Assembly: GCF_000143415.4 (NCBI RefSeq)
Contig: NW_003314272.1
Span: 654,184-718,183, forward strand
Source: Selaginella moellendorffii
Taxonomy: Eukaryota; Streptophyta; Lycopodiopsida; Selaginellales; Selaginellaceae
Direction: 5' to 3'
DNA length: 64,000 nt
The position numbers were made by a program, and so were the translations under genes. Positions 35,019-45,885 of the stretch are shown here, piece by piece (the first letter of the stretch is position 1; each line of letters starts with the position of its first letter). The notes beneath the pieces are model-generated. The model searched no databases and was not told where the DNA came from. It saw nothing but the letters and a program-made list of their open reading frames with translations.

Positions 35019-35611
35019 TTATATCACCGCTGAGCTCTTGATCTTCCAGAAGACAGACATGGCTTGGTCCGCGCTGCCATCCATCGCGATGGCTCCAAAC
35101 AGCGCATGAAACGCCACAGCCAAGACTTTGTCCGACTTTCGATCGACCGGAGCGTCGGCCCTGATGAGCTTGTCGAGGCCGAGGCCAGAGGCGCGGCGTG
35201 CACAGGCCGTGGTGCTGGAGAGGCTGGATGACATGGCCTCGAGCTCTTCTTTGGTGGCATCTCGGTTCTTCGCGAGGTAATGCTTGTAAACGCTGGCCCG
35301 GATGATGCTCACGCCTAGCAAATGCAGGGGGCCATTGTTGTGGCGAGAGTAGGACGAGTGCGTGAGCGCGTCCTGGAGTAACGTGGAGTCGTTGAACTTG
35401 TAGCTGGAGAAACCAAGATGAGAGGTGAGTTAAGTTTTTTTTCTCATATTTTTTCTTACCCCAGTTCGTCTTCCAGGGTGTCTGATGTCTCCTTGAGCTT
35501 GATGGAGATCGCCTGAGAACACTACGCTTGAGAAATAGGGAGGTACTGAAAGTAAAACGAACATACCTGGACGAGTAGCAGTGCCGCGAATACGAACCAA
35601 ACGGTTCTCAT
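35019..35611 (-). CDS. NFD2: RNase III-fold protein of the NFD2 type, lacking catalytic acids
   Basis: Exons 35611-35567, 35512-35460 and 35403-35019 join to 160 residues. The N-terminus (MRTVWFVFAALLLVQ) is a signal peptide, which decides the start. It is followed by YKFNDSTLLQDALTHSSYSRHNNGPLHLLG, the opening of an RNase III domain, and later FHALFGAIAMDGS..AMSVFWKI. This order and the C-terminal block match the Arabidopsis NUCLEAR FUSION DEFECTIVE 2 family as I recall it. The usual signature ERLEFLGDAVL is replaced by GPLHLLGVSII, so the acidic metal-binding residues are missing and nuclease activity is unlikely. The role in polar-nuclei fusion is known from the family; here it is inferred. 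Its 3' end lies 139 bases from the PPR stop, tail to tail. Confidence 0.78.
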
Positions 35612-35760
35612 TGTAGAATGCAAGAACCCTAGTTACTTCTGCGTCTTCTTTCTGGAGTCGAAAGTTCATGATCTTCGGCGACTACAGTGAGTGTAAATGT
35701 TGTAAACCAAATGTATCAACTTTACCATGATCTAAGATTGAAAGAAGGGACGGCTCAACC

Positions 35761-37340
35761 TTACACAGGGACGCTGTAAACTCTTAAGAACTTGGAAGTG
35801 TCAGCAACGATAAGATTGTCTGATGAGCTCGCTCTTGTTGTCATCCAGTTCACCTGGAATCACATTTTCAAGGAACTGTATTTTCCGAAAGTCTCGTACC
35901 TTTCTATTGTGATTGAGTGAAAGCTTGAGCTCGCAAGCGGTCCAGTTCCAGATTTTAATGCTTGAATCGTTACCACCTGAGATTACTGTCCTTCCAGACT
36001 CGTCAAAACTTGCAAAGTTCCTGCAACGGAGAATCGTTAAACAACATGAAAAATAAGAGAAGAAAACGTAGGGACTTACACATGAGACACTGGTGCCGTA
36101 TGGCCTCCTTGATCCACGTCTAGGCTGCATTTTCTGGCGAGACCCTGCGATGGATCCCTTTTCGCTGGGCCATTAAGATCGTAAACATCTGTCCCGCCAT
36201 CGCCGCGCGCAACAGCCACAGTCCTTCCGAGCTCACCGGAGATTTCCCGCTGTGGGCATGCTAATGCATGCACGAATGGAGGATTGAAGATCTGCTTGGA
36301 TGCATCTGATACACATCCTGGAAAACCAAAGCAAACCTCTTCAAGCCAGCCAGAAACTGATCAGCACTCACCAAGATCAAGAGCAGCAAGCTGTTTTCCT
36401 CGGTTGAAGTCCCACTTGATCATCTTCGAGTCCAGTCCTCCCGTTACCACTGTATAATCCAGTTATAGCAAAAGTTTACAAAACTAAGCTGCTTTACCTT
36501 CCCACGGCCTCTGGGGATGAAACTGCACTGCGCTACAGATCTACGTGACAAGAGTGTGTGAAGAAACCACGCTGCAGAAAGAAATCGTCTCCAATAGATA
36601 CATTTGTATGACCTCGCAAAGCTTTGAACGTCCTGTTGTTCTTAAGGTCCAAGATCTATAAACTTGAAAAGGTCAAGTCTGTGAATGCAAATAAACTTCG
36701 AAGAACAAACCTTGGTCTCTCCGCTATCATCCGAGGCTGCCAAAAACGTAGCCTTTCGATTGACCGCCAGCTGAAAATAAAAGCGTAGATCAGACTTTGA
36801 AACGTGAATTTGAGAATTCACGCTCGACCTGATTGATATCATCTGCATTGATCGTGTGCTTTGCTATGACGTCTGCCGAGGAACCCTTCCATGAAATGAA
36901 GAGAAAGAAACAAAACAAGAGGTCAGTCAAGAATGGAGTTACGAAGAAACATTCGTCGTACCAGCCGAAGGTCGAAACAATAAATGGATGATCCCGCTGC
37001 CGCGTAAACGAGGTTCATATCCACTGCGAGAACAAAAAAAGAAAAGTCAATTATACAAGACGAGGGACTAGAAAGAATTTAACAGCACCTGGATTGTAGC
37101 ACACAGACGGCACAGGCAGTCCATCGAAGAAGGAATATTTCTGACTGGCCTCGTTGCTACCACGCAAATCAAAGACGCACACGCGCCCGTCCTGGAGAGG
37201 ACAATTCCAGAGAAAATTCGATCGCAACACAAAGAAGACAACCTTACCTCGCCGCCGGACACCAATCCAGCTGCCGATCCATCACCGGAGGCGGCAGCGC
37301 AGCAAAGAATTGACGAAGAATGCCCCTTCAAGCGCCGCAT
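35761..37340 (-). CDS. WD40 repeat protein, WDR53-like
   Basis: Eleven exons (37340-37248, 37191-37089, 37023-36962, 36885-36829, 36770-36711, 36655-36602, 36540-36498, 36449-36372, 36317-36080, 36020-35900 and 35853-35761) close exactly to 333 residues. It is a seven-bladed-propeller candidate. WD phrases include RLKGHSSSILC, DGRVCVFDLRG, AASDDSGETKILDL, FHPQRPWEVVTGGLDSKMIKWDF and GRTVISGGNDSSIKIWNW. Length and blade spacing fit WDR53, whose human relative is a substrate receptor of CUL4-DDB1 ubiquitin ligases; the plant function is not established. Introns average about 60 bases. The start ATG lies 75 bases from a tRNA gene, in a compact divergent promoter. Confidence 0.85.
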
Positions 37341-37415
37341 TTCTCGAGAAGAAGCAGCACATAATAATTTAGGGTTTAAGGGTAGAAGAAAAAAATAGAG
37401 AGAGAGGAAAGCAAT

Positions 37416-37488
37416 CGCGCCAGACAGGGATCGAACCTGTGACTTTCTGCTCCGGAAACAGACGCTCTATCCACTGAGCTACAGGCGC
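37416..37488 (-). tRNA. tRNA-Arg (anticodon CCG)
   Basis: The 73-base complement folds as a cloverleaf: acceptor GCGCCTG with CTGGCGC (one T-T mismatch), D arm GCTC/GAGC, anticodon stem TCTGT/GCAGA with loop TTCCGGA, and T arm ACAGG-TTCGATC-CCTGT. Anticodon CCG reads the Arg codon CGG. There is no intron and no encoded CCA. It sits between two divergently transcribed protein genes. Confidence 0.96.
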
Positions 37489-37578
37489 ACAAGTGGTAGA
37501 AAACGCCACACAGGCTGCCTTAATTCTTTTCTTTCTCATCCAGATAGAAAATTAGGGTAGAAGAGTTCGAAGAACAGA

Positions 37579-38098
37579 ATGGGGAAGAAGGAAGATAGCG
37601 TCCCGCCATGGCGCCAGCCGCCGCCACAGCGCAACAAGTACGAGAAGCTGGGAATGCGGGCGACGCACGAGCACGGCAATACAGCGATGATGTACGCGCC
37701 AAAGCGAGGAGCTGGAATGGACGACGACGCCGCCGCCAAGGACGGGCTCATGGACGAGATTGATCCGGAGCTCCGCCTTGCTTTCAGCAGGAATTTCCAG
37801 GTGAGAAGGAGAGACAATGGACAAGAGATTTCATCAAGCTCTCAATCTCTCATGACAGTTCCTCCGGAGGACTTTCAGCATTGAGACGCTCCTCAGGCCT
37901 CTACCTCCGCAAATCGCCCAGAACGTAGCTCTCAACCTCGGCTTCTTCTCCCGGATTTTCACGCAGTTCTTCGGTAACTTCGTCTTGCCAGTCCAAAGAT
38001 TCTCACTTGCTCTCCTTGTTCCAGATCCCAGAGGAATCCGCGACGTGAGAAGCTCCATGGGTCTTGGAGAAGAGCGATCATCCAGGCGAGTAAGCTAA
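37579..38098 (+). CDS. Conserved small plant protein of unknown function (136 residues)
   Basis: Exons 37579-37800, 37859-37973 and 38025-38098 join to 136 residues. Recognisable features are MGKKEDSVPPWR, the YEKLGMRATHEHGNTAMMYAP segment near residue 22, ELRLAFSRNFQFLRRTFSIE, LPPQIAQNVALNL and a C-terminal FFSRIFTQFFDPRGI block. The last block is split across the second intron and is restored only by splicing, which supports the gene model. I believe similar proteins occur throughout land plants without a known role. No membrane segment or targeting peptide is evident. It is transcribed away from the tRNA and the WD40 gene. Confidence 0.75.
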
Positions 38099-38302
38099 GA
38101 ATTATCGAGACAATGCACGGAAGAAAAACAAAAGGACAAAAAAAAAAGAGAAGAGAGTTCCATTGTTTGAACTGTGACAACGATTTCTAAATCGCGAAAT
38201 CCAAAAGCACGATGATGATAATAGCGTCTAGCCCAGAGCCAGCACCTCCTTGGAGAGGGCCATTTTCTTCTTCCAGGAAATAGATACACGGTAGCGTGTG
38301 TA

Positions 38303-38320
38303 TAGTAGTAGTAGTAGTAG
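38303..38320. repeat. (TAG)6 microsatellite
   Basis: Six TAG units in the interval between two convergent genes. A long T tract follows near 38555-38590. Confidence 0.85.
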
Positions 38321-38669
38321 AGTACTAGTGTGCCTCGGTTCTTCGCTCAGCGTTCCAGTATGTATAAAAAATCTTTCTCCCAAACTGGCCTTGCTTTCTC
38401 AACAGGCTGCTTGCTTGTGATGTTGTTAGTAAACTCGGCCGAGCAAATTCTTTGCGCACCTTTTTTTTTACCACGCGCTTCTCCCCCACCTATAAAAGTT
38501 TCCTCCTCCTACCTTGCTTGATCCTTGATCTTGTCAGTTTTTTTGTTGTTTTTCTGTTTTTTTTTTTTTTTTTTTGCGTTTTTTTTACCTCTGCTTTTCT
38601 TCCCCTTGATCCTCCTCGACTCGATTCGGTCTTTTTTGTTTTTGTCTCGCTTCTTTTAACTCTGCCGCT

Positions 38670-40042
38670 TTAGTGCCTTCGATCCCGTCGTGGTGACCGG
38701 TCCCGGCCGCGATAAGGGGACCTGTCTCGAGCACCCGCGCCTCTAGGCCCTGGATATCGCGCAAACGTCAAGCGCAGGACGTAAGAGTCGGGGTCGTTCT
38801 CGTCGAACTTATAGCCTGCGTAAAACGAATCTCGAGTGGTCACACACCGATTCATCAAGAGATTTCATCTGCTGAGACGAACCTTGTAATGCTTCTAAAG
38901 CCGTCGCTGCGCACCTGGGATCGGCGAACTCCACAAAACATAGCACGATCTTCTCTCCTACCGCCTGAAACACAGAAAACAAAACGTTAGACTCGTGCAC
39001 GGGCCCAAACAAAAGCTCACACACTCGTTTAGCATCTTTGTGCACCACTCGCACTTCCTTGAAACCAATGAATGGACGGAAGATATCTGAGAACAGAAGC
39101 GACTCAGTAAAACCAAAAAGAGGAGAAGAAGAGAATGAGAACAAACGGAAGAAAAAGTTTACTCACGTGCGGCTTCACGTCGAGTGCAATCTATAGGAAG
39201 CCCATCGACAAAAAGTGTAGCTGAGGCTTCGGGGGGTAAAATATCAGGTCCGCCACGAAGAACATCTTGGTCCTGCGGCCCTGGTAACCCGAGTCTTCCT
39301 AACGCAAAATCATAAGCACCCAGCCGTGCTCCTTGACTGAGGAGGGTCTGATCGTCGAGGACACCCCCCAAACCGGATGCCCCTAATACGCCGAGACCAC
39401 CGGTTCCAGTGGTCAAACTAACAAGCTCGGATGTAGTTAATCCCTGGTAAAGCTGTGACAAAGAAAAACGAAAAAGAATGTTCAGACATGACGAAGGAAT
39501 CCAGTTTCTGCATACCCCATTTCTCAAAAGCGAAGAGCCGGCACCAAGACTATCGTAAGCAGCATGGGCAGCCAGGTCCTCATACGCGAGGTCCCTGGAG
39601 CTGTAGCCACCGAGGTCGCGTAAACCTCCAGCAGCAGTTCTTGATGTGCCATAACTGCTTTTCGAGGGTGTAAGATCCTCTGCAAAAACCAAAGCCAAAA
39701 AAAAAACCAAAAAAATAAAAAACTCATGAGTACAAAAGTAGCAAAAAGAAAAAAGAAAACATAAAGAAGAAAAAAAAAAAGAACGAGCTCTGAAGCGGCC
39801 TAACCTCTCTACAGTCTCACAGAAACAGGAAAAATCTAGAGACAAAGGCTAAGAAAAACGAAACGATCGGCAAGAAGAAAAAAAGAGGAGGAAAAAAAAT
39901 AAAGATGGAAAAGAAACTCCAAAGGCAAAGAGGGTGAAGGGGACACACCCCTTCTGTCGCTCCCAAAGTGCCAGTTAGCCGTGAAGTCGGTCATGTCGCT
40001 AGGATCCCGTGTTCCTCGTAAACCTGCAGTGAATGCAGCCAT
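38670..40042 (-). CDS. Nuclear speckle RNA-binding protein (NSR-type, single C-terminal RRM)
   Basis: Six exons (40042-39949, 39679-39516, 39452-39167, 39086-39025, 38964-38883 and 38815-38670) give 277 residues. A Gly/Leu-rich N-terminal half precedes an RRM: ATLFVDGLPIDCTRREAAHIFRPF begins the domain (RNP2 LFVDGL), then FKEVRVVHKD, KIVLCFVEFADPRCAATALEAL (RNP1-like) and YKFDENDPDS..LRLTFARYPG. This matches plant NSR proteins, which act in nuclear speckles on alternative splicing and bind long noncoding RNAs. The tail is Arg/Asp-rich. The histidine in AHIFRPF arises only after splicing C|AT, supporting the junction. The start ATG at 40042 lies in a short divergent promoter. Confidence 0.87.
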
Positions 40043-40251
40043 CACTGACAGTCTTCCAGCCAAAATTCTTTCCAGTCACACACTGTGCCTGCGGATTTCC
40101 CCCCCGCCCCTCTTACCCTAACCCTGCTGCTCTAGCTACCGCTCACGAGCTCGAAATCTCCATGCCTTCCCCTCTCTCATCCAAACCCTACCCCGAATTC
40201 CTTTCCTCTCCCTCTCTCTCGCGCTAGCGCCTTGCTCGATCTCGCGAATCC

Positions 40252-40605
40252 ATGGAAAGCAATGTGGGCGTACCTGGATGCCGCCGTGAGGAACAGGAAC
40301 CAAGCCCCCAAGCGCCGCCGTCGTCGTCGCCCGCCAAACAAGCTCTAGGTAGGGCTTGTGAAGTAAGCCCAGTTACAAAAGAAAAAATGCCACGTCGGAC
40401 GTACGGGGCCGTACCGGAGCTGCGTGATGTGGCCGATGAGGCCGACATGGAGCCGGCCACCCGGGCGGGAGAGGGCCACGTGGCTGTGGCGTTTGTTTGG
40501 ATTTTCCGGTTTGAAATTCTGGCTGCCATTGATCAAGGCGGGAAGGGCAAGCGGCGGGGCAGCGCGGGAGTGGGCATCGATCGATCGGTCCATCCATTTG
40601 TGTAA
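40252..40605 (+). CDS. Possible small open frame upstream of the zinc-knuckle gene
   Basis: 117 codons from ATG 40252. The composition is Pro, Glu and Arg rich with no recognised domain. It may be an upstream exon, a leader open frame of the gene starting at 40673, or chance. It lies in the divergent interval with the NSR-type gene. Confidence 0.2.
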   Translation: MESNVGVPGCRREEQEPSPQAPPSSSPAKQALGRACEVSPVTKEKMPRRTYGAVPELRDVADEADMEPATRAGEGHVAVAFVWIFRFEILAAIDQGGKGKRRGSAGVGIDRSVHPFV

Positions 40606-40672
40606 GTGCGCCGCTTTCTTTCGCATCGATCGATCCATCGGCCGTGCCCTGATCTTGGCGCTTTCAGTGGGG

Positions 40673-41801
40673 ATGAGTTACGCCGCGGAGATCGAGAGCT
40701 CGGTGGTCAGGCCGAAGCTAAACTTGCAGCCCAGGAGCTCCGTGGCGGATCTTGCTGGGATGGGAGCGAAATACGCCAACAAGGTCCGTTTGAATTGATC
40801 CTCTCTCTCTCTCTCTCTCTCTCTCTGTCTGTGTTTGTTTACATTTGCATTGTCTAAAAGAGGATTCGTTTAAGACTGTGTGTAGCCCAGCCCGTTTGGA
40901 GCTGCTCGTCCAAGGGAACAAGTCCTAGCGGAGCGCCAAGGAAAGAAGGAGGAGGACGTTTTCAAGGAGCAAGCACAGAAGGAATGGAAAGGCAGCGTAA
41001 GTTTCTTTTTTTCTTTTGCGCTTTTCCCAGGAACTTCGAAGAACTTGGTTTTTTATCTATCTTTGTGGCACCTAATGTCTTTTTTTTATGCTTTAGATCA
41101 TACTAACTGAACCGCAACGCGAGGAGAAAAGAGCGGCCGAAGCCGAGCTTGCTTCTGCTCGCCGGGAGCTGGAAGCCGAGGTCGATCCGGTCAAGCTCAA
41201 GACTCTCAAGGAGGACGTGATCATCAAGCAACGGAAGCTCGAGGGTCTACTCAACTCATTCGAGGCAAGCTTGTTTTGATCTTCGAAAGCACTTAAAGAG
41301 ATGGGATCAACTCCAGAGACTCGCCGTTCAGACTGCTCAGTCCGGAGGCATCCGACGCTCTTACGACAAGAAGCAGCGCGGCGATCTAGTCTTCGCAGAG
41401 CAACCTCAAGACGGATTCATCAGCTTCTCCTCCAGAGTCCGGCTAGGATCATCGAACTACGAGAGCTGGAGTGGCGGCTATAGGGGACGAGCGAATCTAA
41501 CCCAGTGCTTTACCTGTGGCGAGGTAAAAGTTTTCTTCCTTGTCTTTCGATACTCAAGTTGATATATCGTTTTCAACAGATCGGCCACTTCTCTCGTGAC
41601 TGCCGAAACAGCAACTACGCGAGAGGCCGTCCGTGTTTCACTTGCGGCCAAGAGGGCCATTACTCCCGTGAGTGCCCGCTCCTTCTCACTGGCTCTTACG
41701 GAATGGCCGGCTATGGCTTCCCAGAATTTATCCACAGCGGCTACGATCAGAGCGGCAGTAAAGCGAGCCTCCGAGGCTACAACCCGGGAGCAACGTATTG
41801 A
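40673..41801 (+). CDS. CCHC zinc-knuckle protein with coiled-coil (272 residues)
   Basis: Exons 40673-40783, 40886-40996, 41097-41264, 41317-41523 and 41580-41801 join in frame. The N-terminal half is charged and helical (QREEKRAAEAELASARRELE), likely a coiled coil. It is followed by two zinc knuckles, CFTCGEIGHFSRDC (split by the last intron) and CFTCGQEGHYSREC, then a Gly/Tyr-rich tail ending NPGATY. Such proteins bind single-stranded RNA or DNA. The third intron seems to use a GC donor (GAG followed by GCAAGC at 41265), and two acceptors 18 bases apart (before 41299 or 41317) both keep the frame. Function is otherwise unknown. Confidence 0.75.
40799..40826. repeat. (TC)n microsatellite within intron 1 of the zinc-knuckle gene
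   Basis: About fourteen TC dinucleotides just after the 5' splice site, forming a long pyrimidine tract. Confidence 0.95.
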
Positions 41802-41900
41802 CTGATCCATCATCCATCACTCCATCGAGCTTTACGACTTGGGAAAGAAGAAAACACGCTACGCTTACTACCACTTCAACTTTGTACTGATACATTTTGG

Positions 41901-42404
41901 TTAAAATGGTCTCTGGCCATTGTTTCCAGGAGGGAAATAGTCGCACGCCATGAACACGTCTCCACGGCCACACTGGACTCGAGCACAGCCAACCCGGCGC
42001 GAGAACCTCGACACCACCTGGGTGTAGTGGCCGCAGGCACCGCGGCCGCCAAGGCAAGAGTTTGTGCCATAGTCATACCACCGCCGCTCGCTCATCCACG
42101 ACTCGACAGCGTCGGATGGATTCCAGCTCCGCCCAGCGCCGCCACTCCCCCAGAAGATGTTCTCGCCGTAGGGGCCTCGCGAGTGCTGGAGCGAGCAGGC
42201 TCCAAAGATCCTCCTCGAGTTCGCCCAGGCGAGCGCGAAGGCCGCGAGGCGATCGTCCCAGACGAGGGGGGCGACCCCGACTCGAGCTCTTGCAGCGTTT
42301 TGCGGATCCAGGAACGAAGAAGACAAAGAAGAAAAAGAAGAAGAATGGATCACGTCCGCCATAGCCAGGATGGAAAGCAAGAGCAAACCGATGAGCGAAT
42401 TCAT
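41901..42404 (-). CDS. PR-1-type secreted CAP protein
   Basis: A single exon of 167 residues from ATG 42404. A signal peptide (MNSLIGLLLLSILAMADV) precedes the CAP domain: AARARVGVAPLVWDDRLAAFA, the YGENIFWGSG box, W..DAVESWMSER, GACGHYTQVVS and ACDYFPPGN. Six cysteines can form the usual three bridges. The CAP1 motif normally reads GHYTQVVW; here W is S. PR-1 proteins are apoplastic, pathogen-responsive and bind sterols. The gene is convergent with the zinc-knuckle gene, with stops 99 bases apart. Confidence 0.92.
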   Translation of the reverse strand: MNSLIGLLLLSILAMADVIHSSSFSSLSSSFLDPQNAARARVGVAPLVWDDRLAAFALAWANSRRIFGACSLQHSRGPYGENIFWGSGGAGRSWNPSDAVESWMSERRWYDYGTNSCLGGRGACGHYTQVVSRFSRRVGCARVQCGRGDVFMACDYFPPGNNGQRPF

Positions 42405-43033
42405 GAAGAAAAGTTCAAGGGAGGCTTTGTGACAGGATTGGTTTTAAAGAACTTTTTGGGGTGTCAATTCCAGATCTCGTACACTCGAGTCTCCATCACT
42501 TCCATAACCATTGCATATGCCCGGCCTTTAAAAGTTGGCAGACATTTCGGTAAAGGCGCCCGTTTTCGAAATGGGTGGTAGTTAGGGTTAGGGTAAAAGA
42601 GTTTAGGTTGTTTGTCGCGATCCGTGAAGTCTACTGCTTGATTGATCCGCGCGAGGGTCCCAAGGATATAAAGTTTGGATTGGTTGGAAAACTATTGCGA
42701 TTGTGGAGCTCTCGTTTGGTTGACACATCGGCATGGATTGGGATTGTTGCAAATCCAAAGTCATGCGCGATGTGGAGCGAGACGAGCAAGGCGTGAAATC
42801 CTGATTCGCCAGGATCTATTTGGTGAGACGAAACAACGTATAAACAACAACAAACGAAGATTGGGAACTGGGAGGGAGAAATCATATATAAAGTTTGGAT
42901 CAATCAAATCAAAGATCTCGTCACCATGTATAAGGGACTCCTTTTTGTTCTTGACGTAAGAAGAATGTAATGTACAAAGCGCTTATCGAGCCGTGTCCCT
43001 AGAAGAGGAAAAAAAGACAAAACCAATAACACT
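42405..43033. other. Intergenic DNA with a short interstitial telomere-like motif
   Basis: GGTTAGGGTAAAA near 42580-42597 carries tandem TTAGGG units. No gene is recognised. It serves as the upstream region of the PR-1-type gene. Confidence 0.45.
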
Positions 43034-44840
43034 CTAGATCTTGCCACCTTGCCGGCATTGAAAAAGCCCTAGAAATCTCCCCCCCGCCACCTTTGCATGG
43101 ATCTTCTCGTGGGTCGATCGCTCACCCTTGACGATCCCATCGTTCCCAGCCAGCATCCGGTACTTGTCCCTCCTCGTGAAATTCGTGCACTCGTAGCCAA
43201 GAGCCCTCGCCAGCTTCTCCTGGACGAAGTTGGCCACCTCGATGCTCGTCCTCTTGCCGGACGAGACCGTCCACTCGTCGGGCACGCGATCCAGGAACTC
43301 GATAGTGTAGGCCGGGAAGGGATTGAGCAGGAAGAAGAGCGGATCCAGCGCCTTCCACCCCCGCGCCGTGGATCCATGGAAGAACTGGAAGCGCACCGCC
43401 ACCGCCACCGGCACGATGATGTCCGTGAGCTCCGCGAAGAGGGAGCTGAATCGCAGCAAGTAGGGCTCGCGGCACGTCGTGCCCTCGGGGCACATCACGA
43501 GATCGCCTTGCGCGAGCAGCGCCCGGATGGCGCGCGCGTCCTGGCTGCGCGATCGCGTCAGCCGCATCGTCTTGATCGGCGCCAGCAGCTCCGAGACGCG
43601 GCTGATGCTGTAGGTGACCGCCGTGACGCGCCGGCTGGCGCACACCGAGAGGAAGAGCGGATCCACCAGCATCCGGTGCGTGGCGACGAAGAGGACGCCG
43701 TGGCCGTGGATCCGCGCCGCCGCCGGCGGGCTGCCGCGCATTCGGATCTGGAGCCCCAGCAGCGCCTCGAGGAATCCCGCCAGGGGGACGCTGGGGCTGA
43801 GCACCGCGACGAGCATGCGCGGGATGGCGAGGAGGAAGCCGAAGGGCAGCCACAGGAAGATCGCGAGCGCCGCCAGCGGCGTGGGGCGGATGGCGAATCG
43901 GCCGTCGTGGAAGACGAGCGGCTTGGGGTAGAGGCTGCGCGGCACGGGATCCACCGCCTTGGAGCTGGGCACGAGATAGGCCTCCTGGAAGAGGAAGGAA
44001 GAAATTTGGGGAAAAACACCATTAGAACCGTTTGAAAAAAATATCGATCGTTACCTTGCAGAGGGGCAGGAAGCGCGATTCCGGCGCGCGATCGCTGCTG
44101 CACAGCCCAATCCCGGGCCTCTGATCCGCGAAGCAGTCCCTGAATGCCTGTTCTTCGCTGGAGCCGTCGCCGCCGCGCACGAACCCCGTGCAAATCCCGC
44201 CGCGAGTCACCTCCAACTCGGGGCCGACGACGCGCTCCACGCCCAGGAATTCGCGCAGGAAGGGCTCCGCGAGCATCCGGGGCGTGGCGGTGACGACGAT
44301 CCGGCGCGGGCACGCCATGAACACGCGGTAGGCATCCGGATGCATGTCCTCGAGGAAGAATTTGGGAAGAACGGCGTGCGCGACGGTGGCCACGGCCGAT
44401 TCGCGGGCGCCACACACGGCGATGAAGATCGAGAGGCGCGTGGCCAGGGATGTGGAGACGAGCGCCCCGGCGGCGAGGATGAGCGGGTACATCACCAGGA
44501 GGAGGAGCGCGCGCGGGAAGCCGCCGCCGGCCTCGAAGGCGACGAGGAAGAAGTAGGGGAAGGAATTGGCGGAGCGGAGGAGCGTGCCGTGGAGATCGGA
44601 CACCACGCTGGCGGCGTCACGGCCATCCAGGCAGCAATTCTCGATCGAGTCCGCGAATGTGGGCGGCGCCGCCGCTGCGTCGTGCTGGTGGTGCTTGGGC
44701 GGCGGTGGCGATGGCGCTGCTGCTCCCCTGGTGGCCGCCATGGATTTCCTCCAGCGGCGAGCCCATGAATTGGCCTGGACTAGCAAAAACCACACCGCTA
44801 CGAAATCCTCGAGCCCCACAAGCTCTCGAAACGACCTCAT
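43034..44840 (-). CDS. Glycerol-3-phosphate acyltransferase, land-plant cutin/suberin type
   Basis: Exons 44840-44055 and 43984-43034 give 578 residues. The N-terminal HAD-like phosphatase domain has VVSDLHGTLL near residue 85, and FLEDMHPDAYRVF further on. The acyltransferase domain shows VATHRMLVDPLFL (block I, H-x4-D), MRLTRSRSQDAR, the hallmark VMCPEGTTCREPYLLRFS and IVPVAVAVR. Several hydrophobic helices suit the ER membrane. Family members acylate glycerol-3-phosphate at sn-2 for cutin or suberin. In phosphatase-active members the first motif is DMDGT; here the second Asp is His, so dephosphorylation to 2-monoacylglycerol may be lost. Very GC-rich coding DNA creates long false frames on both strands. 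The upstream GTG-like position is not needed, as ATG 44840 opens the protein. Confidence 0.9.
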
Positions 44841-45885
44841 GGCTGTCCGCCACAAAACTTATGATCGCTCCTCTCGCTCTTTCGCTATCCGCCTCTACTC
44901 CTCTTCTTTCCTCTTGCCTCTCGCGTGGAATTTAATGTCGCTCAACGAAAGAATCGACCCAGCAACAACAAGAGCGCCTTCCTTTCCGAGTCTTCTTCAC
45001 TCTCTTCCCTCTCTACTCTCCTTTCAAGCGATCAATCGACACAAAAATCTTTGCTCCTTCCCGCGGCCTCGGAATCCTCCCCGCACCGGATCAAACCAAG
45101 CATCGTTTTAGATTCCCGCGAGAATCTTCGTCCCGTATGAACTTCCCCGCTGACAAGCGATCAGCAAGAAAGAAGAAAGAAACTAGTTCTTCTAGGGCAA
45201 ATGTGTGGTGGTGGTGAGAAGCTTCTGCTAAATCTAGCTAGCAGCACCGGGTCACATGATGAGTCCGTTATCGGTCAAGCGCGGGGGAATATCCACCGAC
45301 CGCGCGGTGGAATCTCCCATAGTCAACGCGGTGGGCGGCACGACAGACTGTATCGCCGCCGTGTGTTGTTTGGTTTAATAAATCAAAACAAGTGCTTTTT
45401 AAAACCTTGTAGTGTTGGAGAACACGAGAAACTACGACCACGCGACGCCGCACACGCAGGCGCTGACCAGGTGACCATTTCATAGTAATGAATGCCGCGC
45501 GCTTCGGAGCGTACTCTCTCCAAACAGTATGAATACTATAGACCGTAGTGGAGACAGTACCCCCCAAAATACAGCCAGGAAGGAAGCGCGCGGCACGCTC
45601 GAGAGCGCCAGCCAGTTGTACGATCTTAATGGCGGAGAAGAAGAAGGCATCTCGGCGTATATTCCATGGCCTTTTCAATTTCGGTGGTGGCATTCAATGG
45701 CCCAGTGTCCCTTTAATGGCGGGAGAAATTCTTTCTTCCCTCGGTCGGTCCTCTTTTTTCCCGTGATTGTGTGTGAAGGAATCAAATCTCGCGGATTCCC
45801 TTCGCGCTACATTTAGCTAAGCTCTTACGAGAAATTTGAATTTGTTATTTTCGTGTATCCGGATAGAGCCCTAAAATCCGGGAAT
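44841..45885. promoter_or_regulatory. Divergent intergenic region between GPAT and the trihelix gene
   Basis: About 1 kb with no protein-like frame. CT-rich leader DNA lies on the GPAT side. A CCCTAAA element lies about 15 bases before the trihelix start. Confidence 0.4.

Noticed and set aside
43097-44415. Long overlapping frames of 240-312 codons on both strands of the GPAT gene
   Set aside because: They arise from very GC-rich codons; only the frame with the acyltransferase motifs is meaningful.
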